A stretch of DNA of 31,401 nt from a virus: positions 1 to 31,401 of IMG/VR virus record IMGVR_UViG_3300044949_001812; one strand, written 5' to 3'. Shown one piece after another: positions 16,465 through 24,206 of this stretch. Position numbers and translations under genes: made by a program. The notes under the pieces are model-generated. The model worked only from the letters and a program-made list of their open reading frames with translations, did no database searches and was not told where the DNA came from. How positions within the stretch are numbered: position 1 is the stretch's first letter; each line of letters begins with the position of its first letter.

Positions 16465-16980
16465 CTAGAACTTCAACCCCTTCGCCCATTCCTTGGCCGT
16501 GTCGCGGCGGCGACGGGACATCTTGACGTAGGCGGCGATGTTGTTCCGGGACTCCGCGGCGCCGGTCAGCGCGGCCCGAACCGCCCCGGGCTTCGACGTG
16601 GCGTGGGGGAGATCGGGCATCAGCTCCTTGATTACGTCGGGGCGCTGGGTAGGTAGCCACTTGGCGACTTGGTCGCCCCGGGCGAACTCGAGGAGGGCCG
16701 CACGGTCGGCGGCGGAGAGCATCTTGGTCTTGCGGTAGTTCCGCAGCATGCCTGCGGTGGTGGCGCGGGCGTCGACCTTGTCGCCGGCGTAGTAGGCCTT
16801 CGCCTCGGACGCCGTGCGGGCGGCGGCGTGGCTCATGCCGGTCTTCTTCAGCGCCTCCACCGTGGGGGCGACGCGGATGTCCCCGGCCATCGTGCGGCGC
16901 ATGGCGAACGGGTTCTGGTAGGAGGTCTTGAGCGGGCGCTTGGCCGAGTTCTGGAGGGCTTTTTGGACGTTCGGGTTCAT
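16465..16980 (-). CDS. Basic neck / minor tail protein-like, 171 aa
   Basis: 171 aa from the ATG at 16980 (NPNVQKALQNSAKRPLKTS). The frame runs further upstream but would overlap the previous gene. The protein is basic and helical with many Ala and Arg (AAARTASEAKAYYAGDKVDARATTAG) and ends RRRRDTAKEWAKGLKF. Its place between a connector and a tail terminator corresponds to gpZ / HK97 gp10-type tail-completion proteins, but the sequence shows no clear signature. An alternative is an internal DNA-binding head protein. Confidence 0.6.
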   Translation of the reverse strand: MNPNVQKALQNSAKRPLKTSYQNPFAMRRTMAGDIRVAPTVEALKKTGMSHAAARTASEAKAYYAGDKVDARATTAGMLRNYRKTKMLSAADRAALLEFARGDQVAKWLPTQRPDVIKELMPDLPHATSKPGAVRAALTGAAESRNNIAAYVKMSRRRRDTAKEWAKGLKF

Positions 16981-16985
16981 AGTGG

Positions 16986-17336
16986 TCAGGTGGTGAGTGG
17001 GCCGAGCTGGAGCTCGACGGTGTGGCTGTCGTAGCCGGCGTCCGGGTCGTTCAGGACGCGGAAGGTGCCGCCGGGGATGGTGATGTGGGCGCCCTTGGTC
17101 TTCTTGCCCTGGGCGACAAGGCGGGTCTTGGCGTCCTCCCATTGCGTGACGGAGAGGATGACGACGCCGGCGGCCTCTTGGCTGCGGCCGGCGCTCTGGC
17201 CGGGGCGGATGCCCTCGCGGAGGTCGAAGCCGTGGATGACGCAGGTGTAGGTCTGCCCGGCGATCGTGCAGGTGTCCCCGAAGACCGTCTGGGCGGCCTC
17301 GTAGGCGCTGGCGAAGGACTGGGCGAACTCGCTCAT
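16986..17336 (-). CDS. Head-tail joining protein (stopper-like)
   Basis: 116 aa. A helix (FAQSFASAYEAAQTVFG) is followed by beta strands (DTCTIAGQTYTCVIHGF, AGVVILSVTQWEDAK, GAHITIPGGTFRVL, SHTVELQLGPL), the all-beta pattern of small connector proteins such as gpFII or phage ATP-binding-sugar-transporter-like joining proteins. It follows the capsid gene, as expected for a lambda-like order. A hairpin with GGTTGAC in one arm lies directly upstream and the motif is 17 nt before the ATG. Confidence 0.7.
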   Translation of the reverse strand: MSEFAQSFASAYEAAQTVFGDTCTIAGQTYTCVIHGFDLREGIRPGQSAGRSQEAAGVVILSVTQWEDAKTRLVAQGKKTKGAHITIPGGTFRVLNDPDAGYDSHTVELQLGPLTT

Positions 17337-17343
17337 GTAGCAG

Positions 17344-17374
17344 AAAGCCCCGAGTCAACCAGTGACTCGGGGCT
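17344..17374 (-). terminator. Hairpin after major capsid gene, partial terminator or attenuator
   Basis: Perfect 12-bp stem (AGCCCCGAGTCA with TGACTCGGGGCT, 17346-17374), 5-base loop, then only TTTC on the minus strand. The short U-tract suggests partial termination or transcript protection. That would raise capsid mRNA over the downstream tail genes. The second arm contains the GGTTGAC motif of the next gene (17354-17360). Confidence 0.65.
17354..17360 (-). promoter_or_regulatory. Start-associated GGTTGAC, 17 nt before ATG 17336
   Basis: Partly in the loop and partly in the stem of the post-capsid hairpin, so its exposure in RNA would depend on folding. Confidence 0.55.
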
Positions 17375-17419
17375 CTCCATGCCTGCAAACCGGACCGCCC
17401 TGCCGGGGCGGCCAAGGGG

Positions 17420-18376
17420 TTACGCGAACTGCGTGGCGATCAGGGTGCCGCTGCGGGCCGAGACGATTTTCTCGTCGGTGTTCGAGCGGACGCGGATCAC
17501 GTCGGAGCGGATCTGCTCGTTGCGGTAGGTCTCCGTGACGAAGAGCTCGCCGCCGGTGTCCCCGGTCCAGATCAGGGTGCGGCCCGCGCCGCCGGCGGCG
17601 AAGTCGCCGCCCTGGACGTTGCCGATCCAGATGTAGTCGGGGGTCCAGATGCGGCTGAGGGAGGCGGTCTGGCCGTCCTGGGCGGTGTCGACCACGGCGT
17701 CGCCGATGCGGATGTTCGGGATCTCGAACTTCTCGGCGAACATCTGCGGGGTGATCTGCTGGCTGCCGCCGAGTTGGCCGAAGAAGAACTTGGCGAGCCG
17801 GTCGGAACGGCGGATGCGGTTCCAGGACTGGCGGCCGATGACGATGGTGTTGCACTCCTCGCCGCGGGCGCGGATGCGGTCGGTCGCGGCGATGATGTCC
17901 GCCGGGGCGTCCATCGTGGCGAGGTTGGCCTCGGTGTAGGCCGTGGTGGAGTTCACCGAGTCGAACGTGGACGTGTTGAAGAGGATCGCCTTGACGCGCT
18001 GCTCGTGGGCGAGACGAACGCGACGGAGCAGGAGCTTCGACGCCTGGGCCTCGATCGAGAAAGCGTGAGCGACGTCGGCGGCGACGACGTCGTCGATCTT
18101 CTGCTCGATGCCGCGGTCGACGGTCAGGTAGCTGTCCTTCGCCCAGGTCCAGTCGACCTCGGGGTAGCTACCCTTCGGGCCGCGCTTGAGGTCGCCGCCA
18201 GACTTGAGGAGCTTGGTGGCGTCGACCGTGAGCTTGCGGTATTCACCCGAAGAACGGTCGACGGTGAAGGCCGGGAGCAGGTCGAGGCCGATGAAGTAGC
18301 GGTCCGCGGCGAGCGCCTCCTCCAGGACGGAGTTCAGCTCGGGGCGGATTTCGGCGGCGGTGTTTTGGTAAGCCAT
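17420..18376 (-). CDS. Major capsid protein
   Basis: 318 aa. The N-terminal arm (MAYQNTAAEIRPELNSVLEEALAA) and long helix-strand core include features of HK97-fold major capsid proteins: a basic segment (LKRGPKGSYPEVDWTWAKDSYL), a helical spine region (DVAHAFSIEAQASKLLLRRVRLAHEQRVKAIL) and a nucleotide-fold-like A-domain (DIIAATDRIRARGEECNTIVIGRQSWNRI). It follows the protease/scaffold and decoration genes, in lambda order C-Nu3-D-E. It is flanked downstream by a stable hairpin, as often seen for capsid genes. Confidence 0.88.
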   Translation of the reverse strand: MAYQNTAAEIRPELNSVLEEALAADRYFIGLDLLPAFTVDRSSGEYRKLTVDATKLLKSGGDLKRGPKGSYPEVDWTWAKDSYLTVDRGIEQKIDDVVAADVAHAFSIEAQASKLLLRRVRLAHEQRVKAILFNTSTFDSVNSTTAYTEANLATMDAPADIIAATDRIRARGEECNTIVIGRQSWNRIRRSDRLAKFFFGQLGGSQQITPQMFAEKFEIPNIRIGDAVVDTAQDGQTASLSRIWTPDYIWIGNVQGGDFAAGGAGRTLIWTGDTGGELFVTETYRNEQIRSDVIRVRSNTDEKIVSARSGTLIATQFA

Positions 18377-18416
18377 TGTGAGAGCGGGTCAGTTGTTGAG
18401 AGTTGTTATCCGGGCG

Positions 18417-18773
18417 TTAGGGGAGGAGGACCTCCACGATCGAGCCGGCGCCGGTGGCGGCCACGAGGGCGGTGCCGGCGATGACGTTGCCGGAAGCGAC
18501 GTCGTCGACCTGGCCGTTGGCCACGCCGTAGACGACGGCGTTGGCGGCGAAGGAGGTCGCGGCAGTCATGTAGCAGGTGCCGCCGGAGTTCTTCAGGCGG
18601 ACGCTGACCGCGGCGTTGGCCTTGACCGGGGTCTCGGTGATGCCGATGTAGTCCTCGGTGGCACCCGCGATGGCGACCGCGGCCTCACCGCCGATGGCGG
18701 TGGTGAGCTTGACGCGGGTGTAGATCGGGATGTCGACCGAGGCGATGAAGGAGCGATTGTGAGAGTTGAACAT
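18417..18773 (-). CDS. Head decoration protein
   Basis: 118 aa directly before the major capsid gene, the gpD position. The pattern is a series of short strands rich in Ala, Gly, Val and Thr (IYTRVKLTTAIGGEAAVAIAG, YIGITETPVKANAAVSVRL, NVIAGTALVAATGAGSIVEVLLP), which matches capsid-decoration or DUF2190-type stabilisation proteins. These form trimers on the outside of the expanded head. No Shine-Dalgarno sequence or GGTTGAC motif is present upstream. Confidence 0.75.
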   Translation of the reverse strand: MFNSHNRSFIASVDIPIYTRVKLTTAIGGEAAVAIAGATEDYIGITETPVKANAAVSVRLKNSGGTCYMTAATSFAANAVVYGVANGQVDDVASGNVIAGTALVAATGAGSIVEVLLP

Positions 18774-18806
18774 AGTCGTGGGCGCTTGAGGGTTGGCGGT
18801 GCGGGG

Positions 18807-20189
18807 TTAGCCCTTGATGCCGCCGGTGCGGACGCGGTAGTCGCGGTAGGCCTCGGGGGCGTCCTTGATGACGGCGGCGAAGGCGGTGGCTTTGGTAGCC
18901 TTGGGGTTGGACTCGAGGTGCTCGATGACGAGAGTCTCGAACTCGCCGTGCTCCTTGGTGCCGAAGTTCACGACGACGCCGGACTTCGACTTGAAGCTGA
19001 CGGTGCCGGCGCCGTGGGAGGCGGCCTTGCCGCCGGTCTTGAGCTGCTCCTGGAGCTGCTTGTTCTGCTCGACGAGGGCGTCGAACTTGGTGGCGAGCTC
19101 GCCGATGAGCTCGTCCTGGAGGGCCTGCTCGCGCTCGGTCTTGGCGGCGCGGAGCTCGGCGGCGAACTCGGTGAGCTGCTTGGAGACTTCGGCGGACATG
19201 CCGGTGGCGGCGCCCGCAGTCGCGGCACCCGCGGTGGCGGTGGCGGCTTCACCCTCGCCTTCACCAGAGGCCTCGACTTCACCCACCTCTTCAGACTCGT
19301 CGGACTCGCCCGATTGGGCTTCCGCGATGGCCTCGGCGACGTCTTCGGCGGTGAGGCCGTAGCCGGCGAGCTCTTCGTCGCTCATGTTGGCGAGCTCCTC
19401 GAGGGAGGGGGGATTGGCGAGGAGACCTTGCTGGGCCTCGAGGGCGTCGATCTTCTCGGTGAGAGGCGCGACGGCCTCGGAGAGTAGACCCTTGATCTGT
19501 TCGAGTTGTTCGGGAGTGAAGGACATAGCGTTCGGAGTTGCGGTTTGGGTGCTGTCAACTTTCGCCGAGAACATTCCGTCAGGGTTCGCGGCAGGGAGGG
19601 TGACGTAATCAACGGAAAGGAGCTCGGAGCAGCGGGCGGCCTTCTTGCCGCTCTTGGTCTTCTCTTCCTTCTCGGGCGGGAGGAAGGAGGCGGAGAGGCC
19701 GACGCCGGCGGGCATGCGCTCGGCGACCTCGAGGATCGTGTCCTTCTGCGGGTGCGTCTTGAGGAGGTGCCAGTCGGCTTTGAGTTTGTTGCCGTCCAGG
19801 TGGAAGTTGGTGAGGAAGCCGCAAACGGCCTCGGCGCCGGACTTGTGATTGATCTTCACCGGCACCTGACGCTTGGACTCGGCGCAGGTCTTCACCTGGT
19901 CGAGCGTCTTGCCGTCGACCTCGAGGTCGTGGCCGCGGGCGACGAGGCCCGAGGTCATCACGCTCACGCCGCGGATGATCGCGTTGGTCGTGTCGACCTT
20001 GTCGGCGGTGAAATCCGAGTAGAACTCGACGGGCGAGATCTGGGCGGAGAACTGGGTGAGAGGGGCAGGGGCAAGGGTGGGGCTCGTCCAGATCTTGCGG
20101 AGGAGCTTCGGGGTCAGGGTGCCGCGAGCGGCAAAGCTGCCATCGGAGGAGCGGAGGCGGGGTTTAGTGACGACGGGCTTCGTAGGCAT
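18807..20189 (-). CDS. Prohead protease fused to scaffold
   Basis: 460 aa. Residues about 50-205 form a U35-like prohead protease: a His in VKINHKSG (His115), a Ser in VGLSASFLPPE (Ser166) and a following acidic region. Residues about 222-330 and 330-400 are an acidic, Ala/Glu/Gln-rich scaffold with a coiled coil (EFAAELRAAKTEREQALQDELIG). The C-terminal basic tail (EAYRDYRVRTGGIKG) resembles scaffold-capsid contacts. An in-frame ATG at residue 222 (19526, start of MSFTPEQLEQIK) could give a separate scaffold, as lambda C/Nu3 does. GGTTGAC is 17 nt before the ATG, inside a terminator hairpin. Confidence 0.85.
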   Translation of the reverse strand: MPTKPVVTKPRLRSSDGSFAARGTLTPKLLRKIWTSPTLAPAPLTQFSAQISPVEFYSDFTADKVDTTNAIIRGVSVMTSGLVARGHDLEVDGKTLDQVKTCAESKRQVPVKINHKSGAEAVCGFLTNFHLDGNKLKADWHLLKTHPQKDTILEVAERMPAGVGLSASFLPPEKEEKTKSGKKAARCSELLSVDYVTLPAANPDGMFSAKVDSTQTATPNAMSFTPEQLEQIKGLLSEAVAPLTEKIDALEAQQGLLANPPSLEELANMSDEELAGYGLTAEDVAEAIAEAQSGESDESEEVGEVEASGEGEGEAATATAGAATAGAATGMSAEVSKQLTEFAAELRAAKTEREQALQDELIGELATKFDALVEQNKQLQEQLKTGGKAASHGAGTVSFKSKSGVVVNFGTKEHGEFETLVIEHLESNPKATKATAFAAVIKDAPEAYRDYRVRTGGIKG

Positions 20190-20197
20190 TTGCCAAG

Positions 20198-20235
20198 AAA
20201 AAGCCCGTCAACCCTTGGGAGGGCGGACGGGCTTT
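20198..20235 (-). terminator. Rho-independent terminator before the protease/scaffold gene
   Basis: On the minus strand: GAAAGCCCGTC, a 16-base loop, then GACGGGCTTTTTC. The 10-bp stem is followed by five T. Both arms are intergenic, between the 224-aa gene and the protease gene. It should reduce read-through from the portal block into the protease and capsid genes unless an antitermination system is present. Confidence 0.75.
20207..20213 (-). promoter_or_regulatory. Start-associated GGTTGAC, 17 nt before ATG 20189
   Basis: Overlaps the 3' arm of the terminator hairpin. Confidence 0.55.
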
Positions 20236-20259
20236 CGGGACGGACCTCTCTGGTGGAGA

Positions 20260-20934
20260 TTACTGGAGGAGCAGCGGGGCCTTCGGGCGGAGGCGGTTGC
20301 GGAGGGCACCGGCGGCGCCCTTCACGTCGTTCACGGTCATGCCGGCGCCGCGCTTGATGTCGGAGGCGACCGAAGTGGCGGCGCCTTTGAGCCCGCCCAT
20401 GCCGCCGTCGGCGTCGAGAACGCCGCGGACGCCGGTGCGGCCCCACTTGCCGCCGTTGCGGGCGAGACGACCGCGGGCGTAGAGGCCGCCGGCCGCGAGA
20501 GCGCCGACGCCAGCGACCTTGGCCGCGGTCTTCGCGCCGGAGTTCTCTTCGTCCTTACGCTGGGCGAAGCCGATTTCGTTGAGGCGGGAGTCGAAGTGAG
20601 CGTTCAGTTCGACGAGACGGGCGGTGGGGACGGTGTTCATGGAAAAGTTTTTGGATTCTTTGAGAGGCTGCTTGCGACGGATGAGGGTGCCCGCGGCCTC
20701 GCCGACCATCGCACCGCCGGCGGTGCCGAGCCCGGTGAGCGCGGCAACCCCGAGCGCGCCTCGGCGGCCCTTCGTGCCGTAGATCTTCTTGGCGGTCAGG
20801 CCGGAGGAGAGGCCCGCGGTGGCGCCGATCGCGGCGCCGATCGAGCGACCGCGATCCTGGTAGGTGCCGCGGCGGATATGTTTGTCGTGCGACGCGCGGA
20901 CGTCGTCGGTGTAGCGGGTGAGCGGGTGGGCCAT
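20260..20934 (-). CDS. Gly-zipper, membrane-active head-region protein, 224 aa
   Basis: 224 aa, basic. Three stretches of small residues resemble Gly-zipper or membrane helices: about 31-48 (SIGAAIGATAGLSSGLTA), 59-83 (GALGVAALTGLGTAGGAMVGE) and 138-152. Between the second and third, residues 99-124 (MNTVPTARLVELNAHFDSRL, then NEIGFAQ) look like a new N-terminus and carry the ARLVEF-like motif shared with neighbours. That may be an internal start at 20640 or a fusion of two genes. Encoded between portal and protease, it may be an internal virion protein ejected with the DNA. GGTTGAC is 17 nt before the ATG. Confidence 0.7.
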   Translation of the reverse strand: MAHPLTRYTDDVRASHDKHIRRGTYQDRGRSIGAAIGATAGLSSGLTAKKIYGTKGRRGALGVAALTGLGTAGGAMVGEAAGTLIRRKQPLKESKNFSMNTVPTARLVELNAHFDSRLNEIGFAQRKDEENSGAKTAAKVAGVGALAAGGLYARGRLARNGGKWGRTGVRGVLDADGGMGGLKGAATSVASDIKRGAGMTVNDVKGAAGALRNRLRPKAPLLLQ

Positions 20935-20935
20935 G

Positions 20936-21070
20936 TTAGGGTTTTGGATTTGTCAACCTCGCCTTGCGGCGGAGCGCGGCCTTGGCGACGAGGTGGCAGA
21001 AGGCCCAGCCGCCGACGACAATCGCGACGAGGGACCAGAAGAGGATGCCGGTGAGGGTGAAGAAGATCAT
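20936..21070 (-). CDS. 44-aa single-span membrane protein in head block
   Basis: Starts at an ATG overlapping the stop of the 445-aa gene (ATGA) and ends one base before the next gene. The product is a hydrophobic helix (IFFTLTGILFWSLVAIVVGGWAF) followed by a basic tail (AKAALRRKARL). This would place the C-terminus inside the cytoplasm or in contact with DNA. The role is unknown. It sits between two larger proteins that also carry hydrophobic segments, so the three may act together. The GGTTGAC of the next gene lies in its last codons. Confidence 0.65.
   Translation of the reverse strand: MIFFTLTGILFWSLVAIVVGGWAFCHLVAKAALRRKARLTNPKP
20952..20958 (-). promoter_or_regulatory. Start-associated GGTTGAC, 17 nt before ATG 20934
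   Basis: Located within the 3' coding end of the 44-aa gene (codes for part of RLT). Confidence 0.55.
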
Positions 21071-22404
21071 GCTTGCTTGGGCGGGTGCATACGACGGAAG
21101 TCGTCGGCGGTCATCGCGCCAGCCGCGGGCTTGGGAGATTTGAGCCGGCGAATCGTCCGGCCCTGGTAGATCGCGAGCCCTCCGAGACCCGCCGCGGTCA
21201 CGAGCGCCGCGTTGCGCACGGCGCGGATGTTCTCGGTCTTCTCGCCCCACTCCTTCGGACGGCGCTCCCGACGTCGGGAACCGGGCGCGTAGACGCGGGC
21301 GCTGCGGCCGCGGGCGTCGCGAAGGTCCCAGCCGCGCTCGAGCGGGTCGACGGTGGCGAACTCCACCAGACGGGCGTGCGCGCGGAGCGCGATGATAAGC
21401 CTGTTGGGGCGGGCGGAGAAGGGCACCAGCTTCGAGACTCGGCCCGCGAGCTTCGATTTGCCGAGGCGCTCGTTGACCTTGCGGTCCCAGCCAGTGACGT
21501 CGTCAGCGTGGACGTCCCCGCGGGCGATGGCCCGGCCGCGGCGGTGGCCCTTGGCGACGAGGAGCGGCGCGCCGATCGCTGCGGTGAGCACGGCGTTCTT
21601 GAACCAGCTCTTTTTGTAGAAGGGGTCCTTGGGCTTCCGGCCGCTGGCGATGTCGCCGATGTCTCCGGCCGCGTGGCTGGCGCGCTTGGCCCAAGGCACG
21701 ACGCGGCTGGCCTTGCGATAGACCGTGAGGGGCGCGGCGCTCTCGAGGAACTCGCCAGTCTGGGTGTGGCGGTCGTTGAACTGGACGGGGGTGACGCGGG
21801 CGATGAGCCCCTTGGTGCCGACGCGGACCGTTTTCGCCACCTTGGACTTCGACCGCTGGAGGACAGCCTGGCTCGCCTGCTGGGCCTTGGTGAGGGCCTT
21901 GACCCGGACCGTCGGCTTCACGCCGTAGTCGAACTTGCCGCCGCCCGCGTAGCGGGTCTTCGGGGCCGGCGTGCGCTGCTTGAGTGTGTCCTCGTAGGTC
22001 ATGCCGTAGTCAAACTTGCCGCCGCCCGCGTAGCGGGTCTTGGCGGGCTTCGGGGCGGGCGCGGAACGCAGCCCGCCGACATACTCGGCGGTCTTCACCT
22101 TGTTGCGGGCGTCAGTCTTCTCGGTCTTCGCCGCAATTCGGGTCTGGGCGACCGCCTCCTTGGCGGCGACGCGCTCGGTGCGGGCAGCCTCCTTGGAAGC
22201 GGCCTCGGCCTCGCGCATCGCGGCGGAGCGCGCCTTCTGGGAGGCCTTCTTGCGGGCCGCGCCGGCCCACATCTTGTAGACGCCGCCGACGACGAGCGCC
22301 GGGGCGACGACCGAGGCGACCTTGCCAGCTACGCTGCGGCCTTCCTCTTGCTCGGGTTGGCGAGCGCGGAACTCGATGACGGCACGGCGGAGGAGCGGGT
22401 TCAT
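21067..22404 (-). CDS. Basic, membrane-active head-region protein, 445 aa
   Basis: 445 aa, strongly basic and Ala/Lys/Arg-rich. It begins MNPLLRRAVIEFRARQ, an ARLVEF-type motif repeated at 344-349 (ARLVEF). Hydrophobic stretches lie at about 26-42 (VASVVAPALVVGGVYKM), 270-284 (NAVLTAAIGAPLLVA) and 398-413. A charged helix covers 50-105. The sequence TRYAGGGKFDYG occurs twice (123-134 and 150-161) from a 39-bp DNA duplication. Its location just after the portal, its basic charge and its membrane helices suggest a DNA-binding, ejected internal head protein. No family is recognised. Its start overlaps the portal stop (ATGA). Confidence 0.7.
   Translation of the reverse strand: MNPLLRRAVIEFRARQPEQEEGRSVAGKVASVVAPALVVGGVYKMWAGAARKKASQKARSAAMREAEAASKEAARTERVAAKEAVAQTRIAAKTEKTDARNKVKTAEYVGGLRSAPAPKPAKTRYAGGGKFDYGMTYEDTLKQRTPAPKTRYAGGGKFDYGVKPTVRVKALTKAQQASQAVLQRSKSKVAKTVRVGTKGLIARVTPVQFNDRHTQTGEFLESAAPLTVYRKASRVVPWAKRASHAAGDIGDIASGRKPKDPFYKKSWFKNAVLTAAIGAPLLVAKGHRRGRAIARGDVHADDVTGWDRKVNERLGKSKLAGRVSKLVPFSARPNRLIIALRAHARLVEFATVDPLERGWDLRDARGRSARVYAPGSRRRERRPKEWGEKTENIRAVRNAALVTAAGLGGLAIYQGRTIRRLKSPKPAAGAMTADDFRRMHPPKQA
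21266..21279. promoter_or_regulatory. Dispersed palindrome copy 5, perfect (intragenic)
   Basis: TCCCGACGTCGGGA inside the 445-aa gene (codes for part of PGSRRRE). Confidence 0.5.
21922..22041. repeat. 39-bp direct repeat encoding TRYAGGGKFDYG
   Basis: Copies at 21922-21960 and 22003-22041 with one mismatch, 81 bp apart in register. It is an in-frame internal duplication of a 12-residue Gly-rich segment. Confidence 0.85.
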
Positions 22405-24185
22405 TCTTGCTTCGGCTTGGAGTCAACCGGCGCCCCGTCCCCGGACTCGCCCGGCGGCTTGGGCTCGGGCGGGAGATTGGCTTCGATGGCGACGGGCTGG
22501 GGTTCGGGCACGATCGCCTCGGCGACCGCAGGATCGAGCTCGTAGATGCCGACGAGCAGGTTGATGACAGCGTCGCGGGGGAGGATGCCGCCGGCCACCT
22601 TCTCCAGGACGTCCGCCAGGATGCGGAGGGCGCCGTCGCCGATGTCGGCGGTGGTGGGCTGGGGCGGCTCGACCGCGGCAGCGGCGGCGGCGAGCTGGTT
22701 GGATGCGTCGGGGAATCGGCCGAGCGCGACCATCTCGACGGGCACGCCGGCCTGGGCGCACTTGTCGCGGACGATGATGGCCTCTTTGACCATCTGGTCG
22801 ATGAGGTCCTCGAAGTCGTAGCCCTCTTCGCCGGCGATTTCGGACGCGGACTTGAGGCCGGCCTGGAGAAGCTCGAGGTTCGCGGTGGTGTCGTAGCCGG
22901 TGTCGGCGGTGAGGTGCTTGCCGAACTGCCAGCGGCCGTTGTCGAAGTTGATGCCCTTGGGCGGAGCGGGGAGCTCGCCGAGGGCGATGGCGTTGGAGAG
23001 GACGGCGCGCTTGATCTTGTTCAGGACGCTCGTGACCAGGATCTCCTGCCAACGCTCGAAGAGGCGCTGGAGCTGCATGGCCTCGAGGCGCACGGTCGCG
23101 CCGCCGAAGCGGCTCATGTCGAAGAAGCCGAAGGGCACGTTGAGGCCCATCGCGATGTCGCGGAGGGCGGCCTCGATGTAGGCGGCGAAGGCGCCGGCGG
23201 CGCGGGCGCCAGGGTTGAAGGGGGTGACGCCCTCGTTCGATTTGAGGCGGAGGAGCTTGTTGGGCTGGACCTGCTCGGTGGGGTTGCCGTTGGCGTCCTT
23301 GGAGACGCCGTCCCAGAGGCCGGCGCTACCCGCGCCCGCCTTGGCGAGCGGGTCGGTGACGGTGATGACGCCCGCGATGGACGCGGCCCACTTGGCAGCG
23401 CCGCGCTCGAAGGCGAACATCTCGTAGAGGTCGCGGGCCGGGCCGACGATAGGCGCGAGCCAGGAGACGCTGCGGTATTCGTCGGTGCGGAGCGGCTTGG
23501 AAAGGAGGAAGAAGTTCTGCGCGTCGGCGGTGACCTCGAACTCGTAGCGCGTGGTCTTCCGGTCGCGTTTGTAGATGTCGTAGCCGACGGGCTGGCCGAA
23601 GGCGTTGAGCCGGATGCCCTGGACGTAGTCGTCCTCGGTCTGCGTCGCGACGCGGTTCGGGTCGCCGATGCGGTCGGCCTCGATGCACTGGATCTGGAGC
23701 TTGGGGCCGTTGCGGACCAAGTAGAAGCCGAAGTCGCCGTCGCGGAGGGCGGAGCGGAAGCCGAGCTCGACGAGCATGCGGAAGTTCCGGCGGCCGGTGA
23801 TGTCGGCGGTGTTCTCGCACCAGTTGTGCCAGTAGGTCTCGATCAGGGAGTCGTAGGCCGGGTCGCCGGACTGAGACTGGTAGAGGACCTGGGCGGTGAC
23901 GTATTGGGAGATGCGGTCGAGAACACAGCGGACGATGGGCATGTTCCGCTCGAGGTCGCGGGCCTCCCAGATGAGCTTCAGGCGATCCTGCGCCATCTTG
24001 GCGGTCTCGCTGCTGGCGTTCTTCGTCATGCCACCACTACCGCCGCGGGCCATGCCGGGGTTGGCGGCGTCGTAGCCGAAGAGGGTGAGTCGGTCCTTCG
24101 CGATGGCACGCTGAAGGGCGTAGGTCGGGGCGATGGCCGCGATGGCGCGGTCCAGGAAGTTCGGTTTACGGGTGTCGGCGGCCAC
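22401..24185 (-). CDS. Portal protein (lambda gpB-like)
   Basis: 594 aa, lambda-type portal: the N-terminal region leads to the conserved core (IVRCVLDRISQYVTA, YWHNWCENTADITGRRNF, LVELGFRSALRDGDFGFYLV) and a long helical C-terminal part (AGLKSASEIAGEEGYDFE) with a Pro/Ala-rich, acidic tail. Dodecamers form the portal vertex through which DNA is packaged by terminase and ejected. The start is GTG, 14 nt after GGTTGAC. The gene lies between a gpW-like connector region and the block of internal head proteins. Confidence 0.93.
   Translation of the reverse strand: MAADTRKPNFLDRAIAAIAPTYALQRAIAKDRLTLFGYDAANPGMARGGSGGMTKNASSETAKMAQDRLKLIWEARDLERNMPIVRCVLDRISQYVTAQVLYQSQSGDPAYDSLIETYWHNWCENTADITGRRNFRMLVELGFRSALRDGDFGFYLVRNGPKLQIQCIEADRIGDPNRVATQTEDDYVQGIRLNAFGQPVGYDIYKRDRKTTRYEFEVTADAQNFFLLSKPLRTDEYRSVSWLAPIVGPARDLYEMFAFERGAAKWAASIAGVITVTDPLAKAGAGSAGLWDGVSKDANGNPTEQVQPNKLLRLKSNEGVTPFNPGARAAGAFAAYIEAALRDIAMGLNVPFGFFDMSRFGGATVRLEAMQLQRLFERWQEILVTSVLNKIKRAVLSNAIALGELPAPPKGINFDNGRWQFGKHLTADTGYDTTANLELLQAGLKSASEIAGEEGYDFEDLIDQMVKEAIIVRDKCAQAGVPVEMVALGRFPDASNQLAAAAAAVEPPQPTTADIGDGALRILADVLEKVAGGILPRDAVINLLVGIYELDPAVAEAIVPEPQPVAIEANLPPEPKPPGESGDGAPVDSKPKQE
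22422..22428 (-). promoter_or_regulatory. Start-associated GGTTGAC, 17 nt before ATG 22404
   Basis: Located in the last codons of the portal gene. The motif is kept even though the sequence must also encode Val-Asp. Confidence 0.55.
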
Positions 24186-24199
24186 GGCTCTGTGGCGCC

Positions 24200-24206
24200 G
24201 TCAACC
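24200..24206 (-). promoter_or_regulatory. Start-associated GGTTGAC, 14 nt before GTG 24185
   Basis: Immediately follows the TGA of the upstream gene. Supports the GTG start of the portal. Confidence 0.55.

Noticed and set aside
16981-17415. N-terminal extension of the 171-aa neck protein frame
   Set aside because: It would overlap the connector gene completely. The extension is Arg/Pro-rich shadow sequence.
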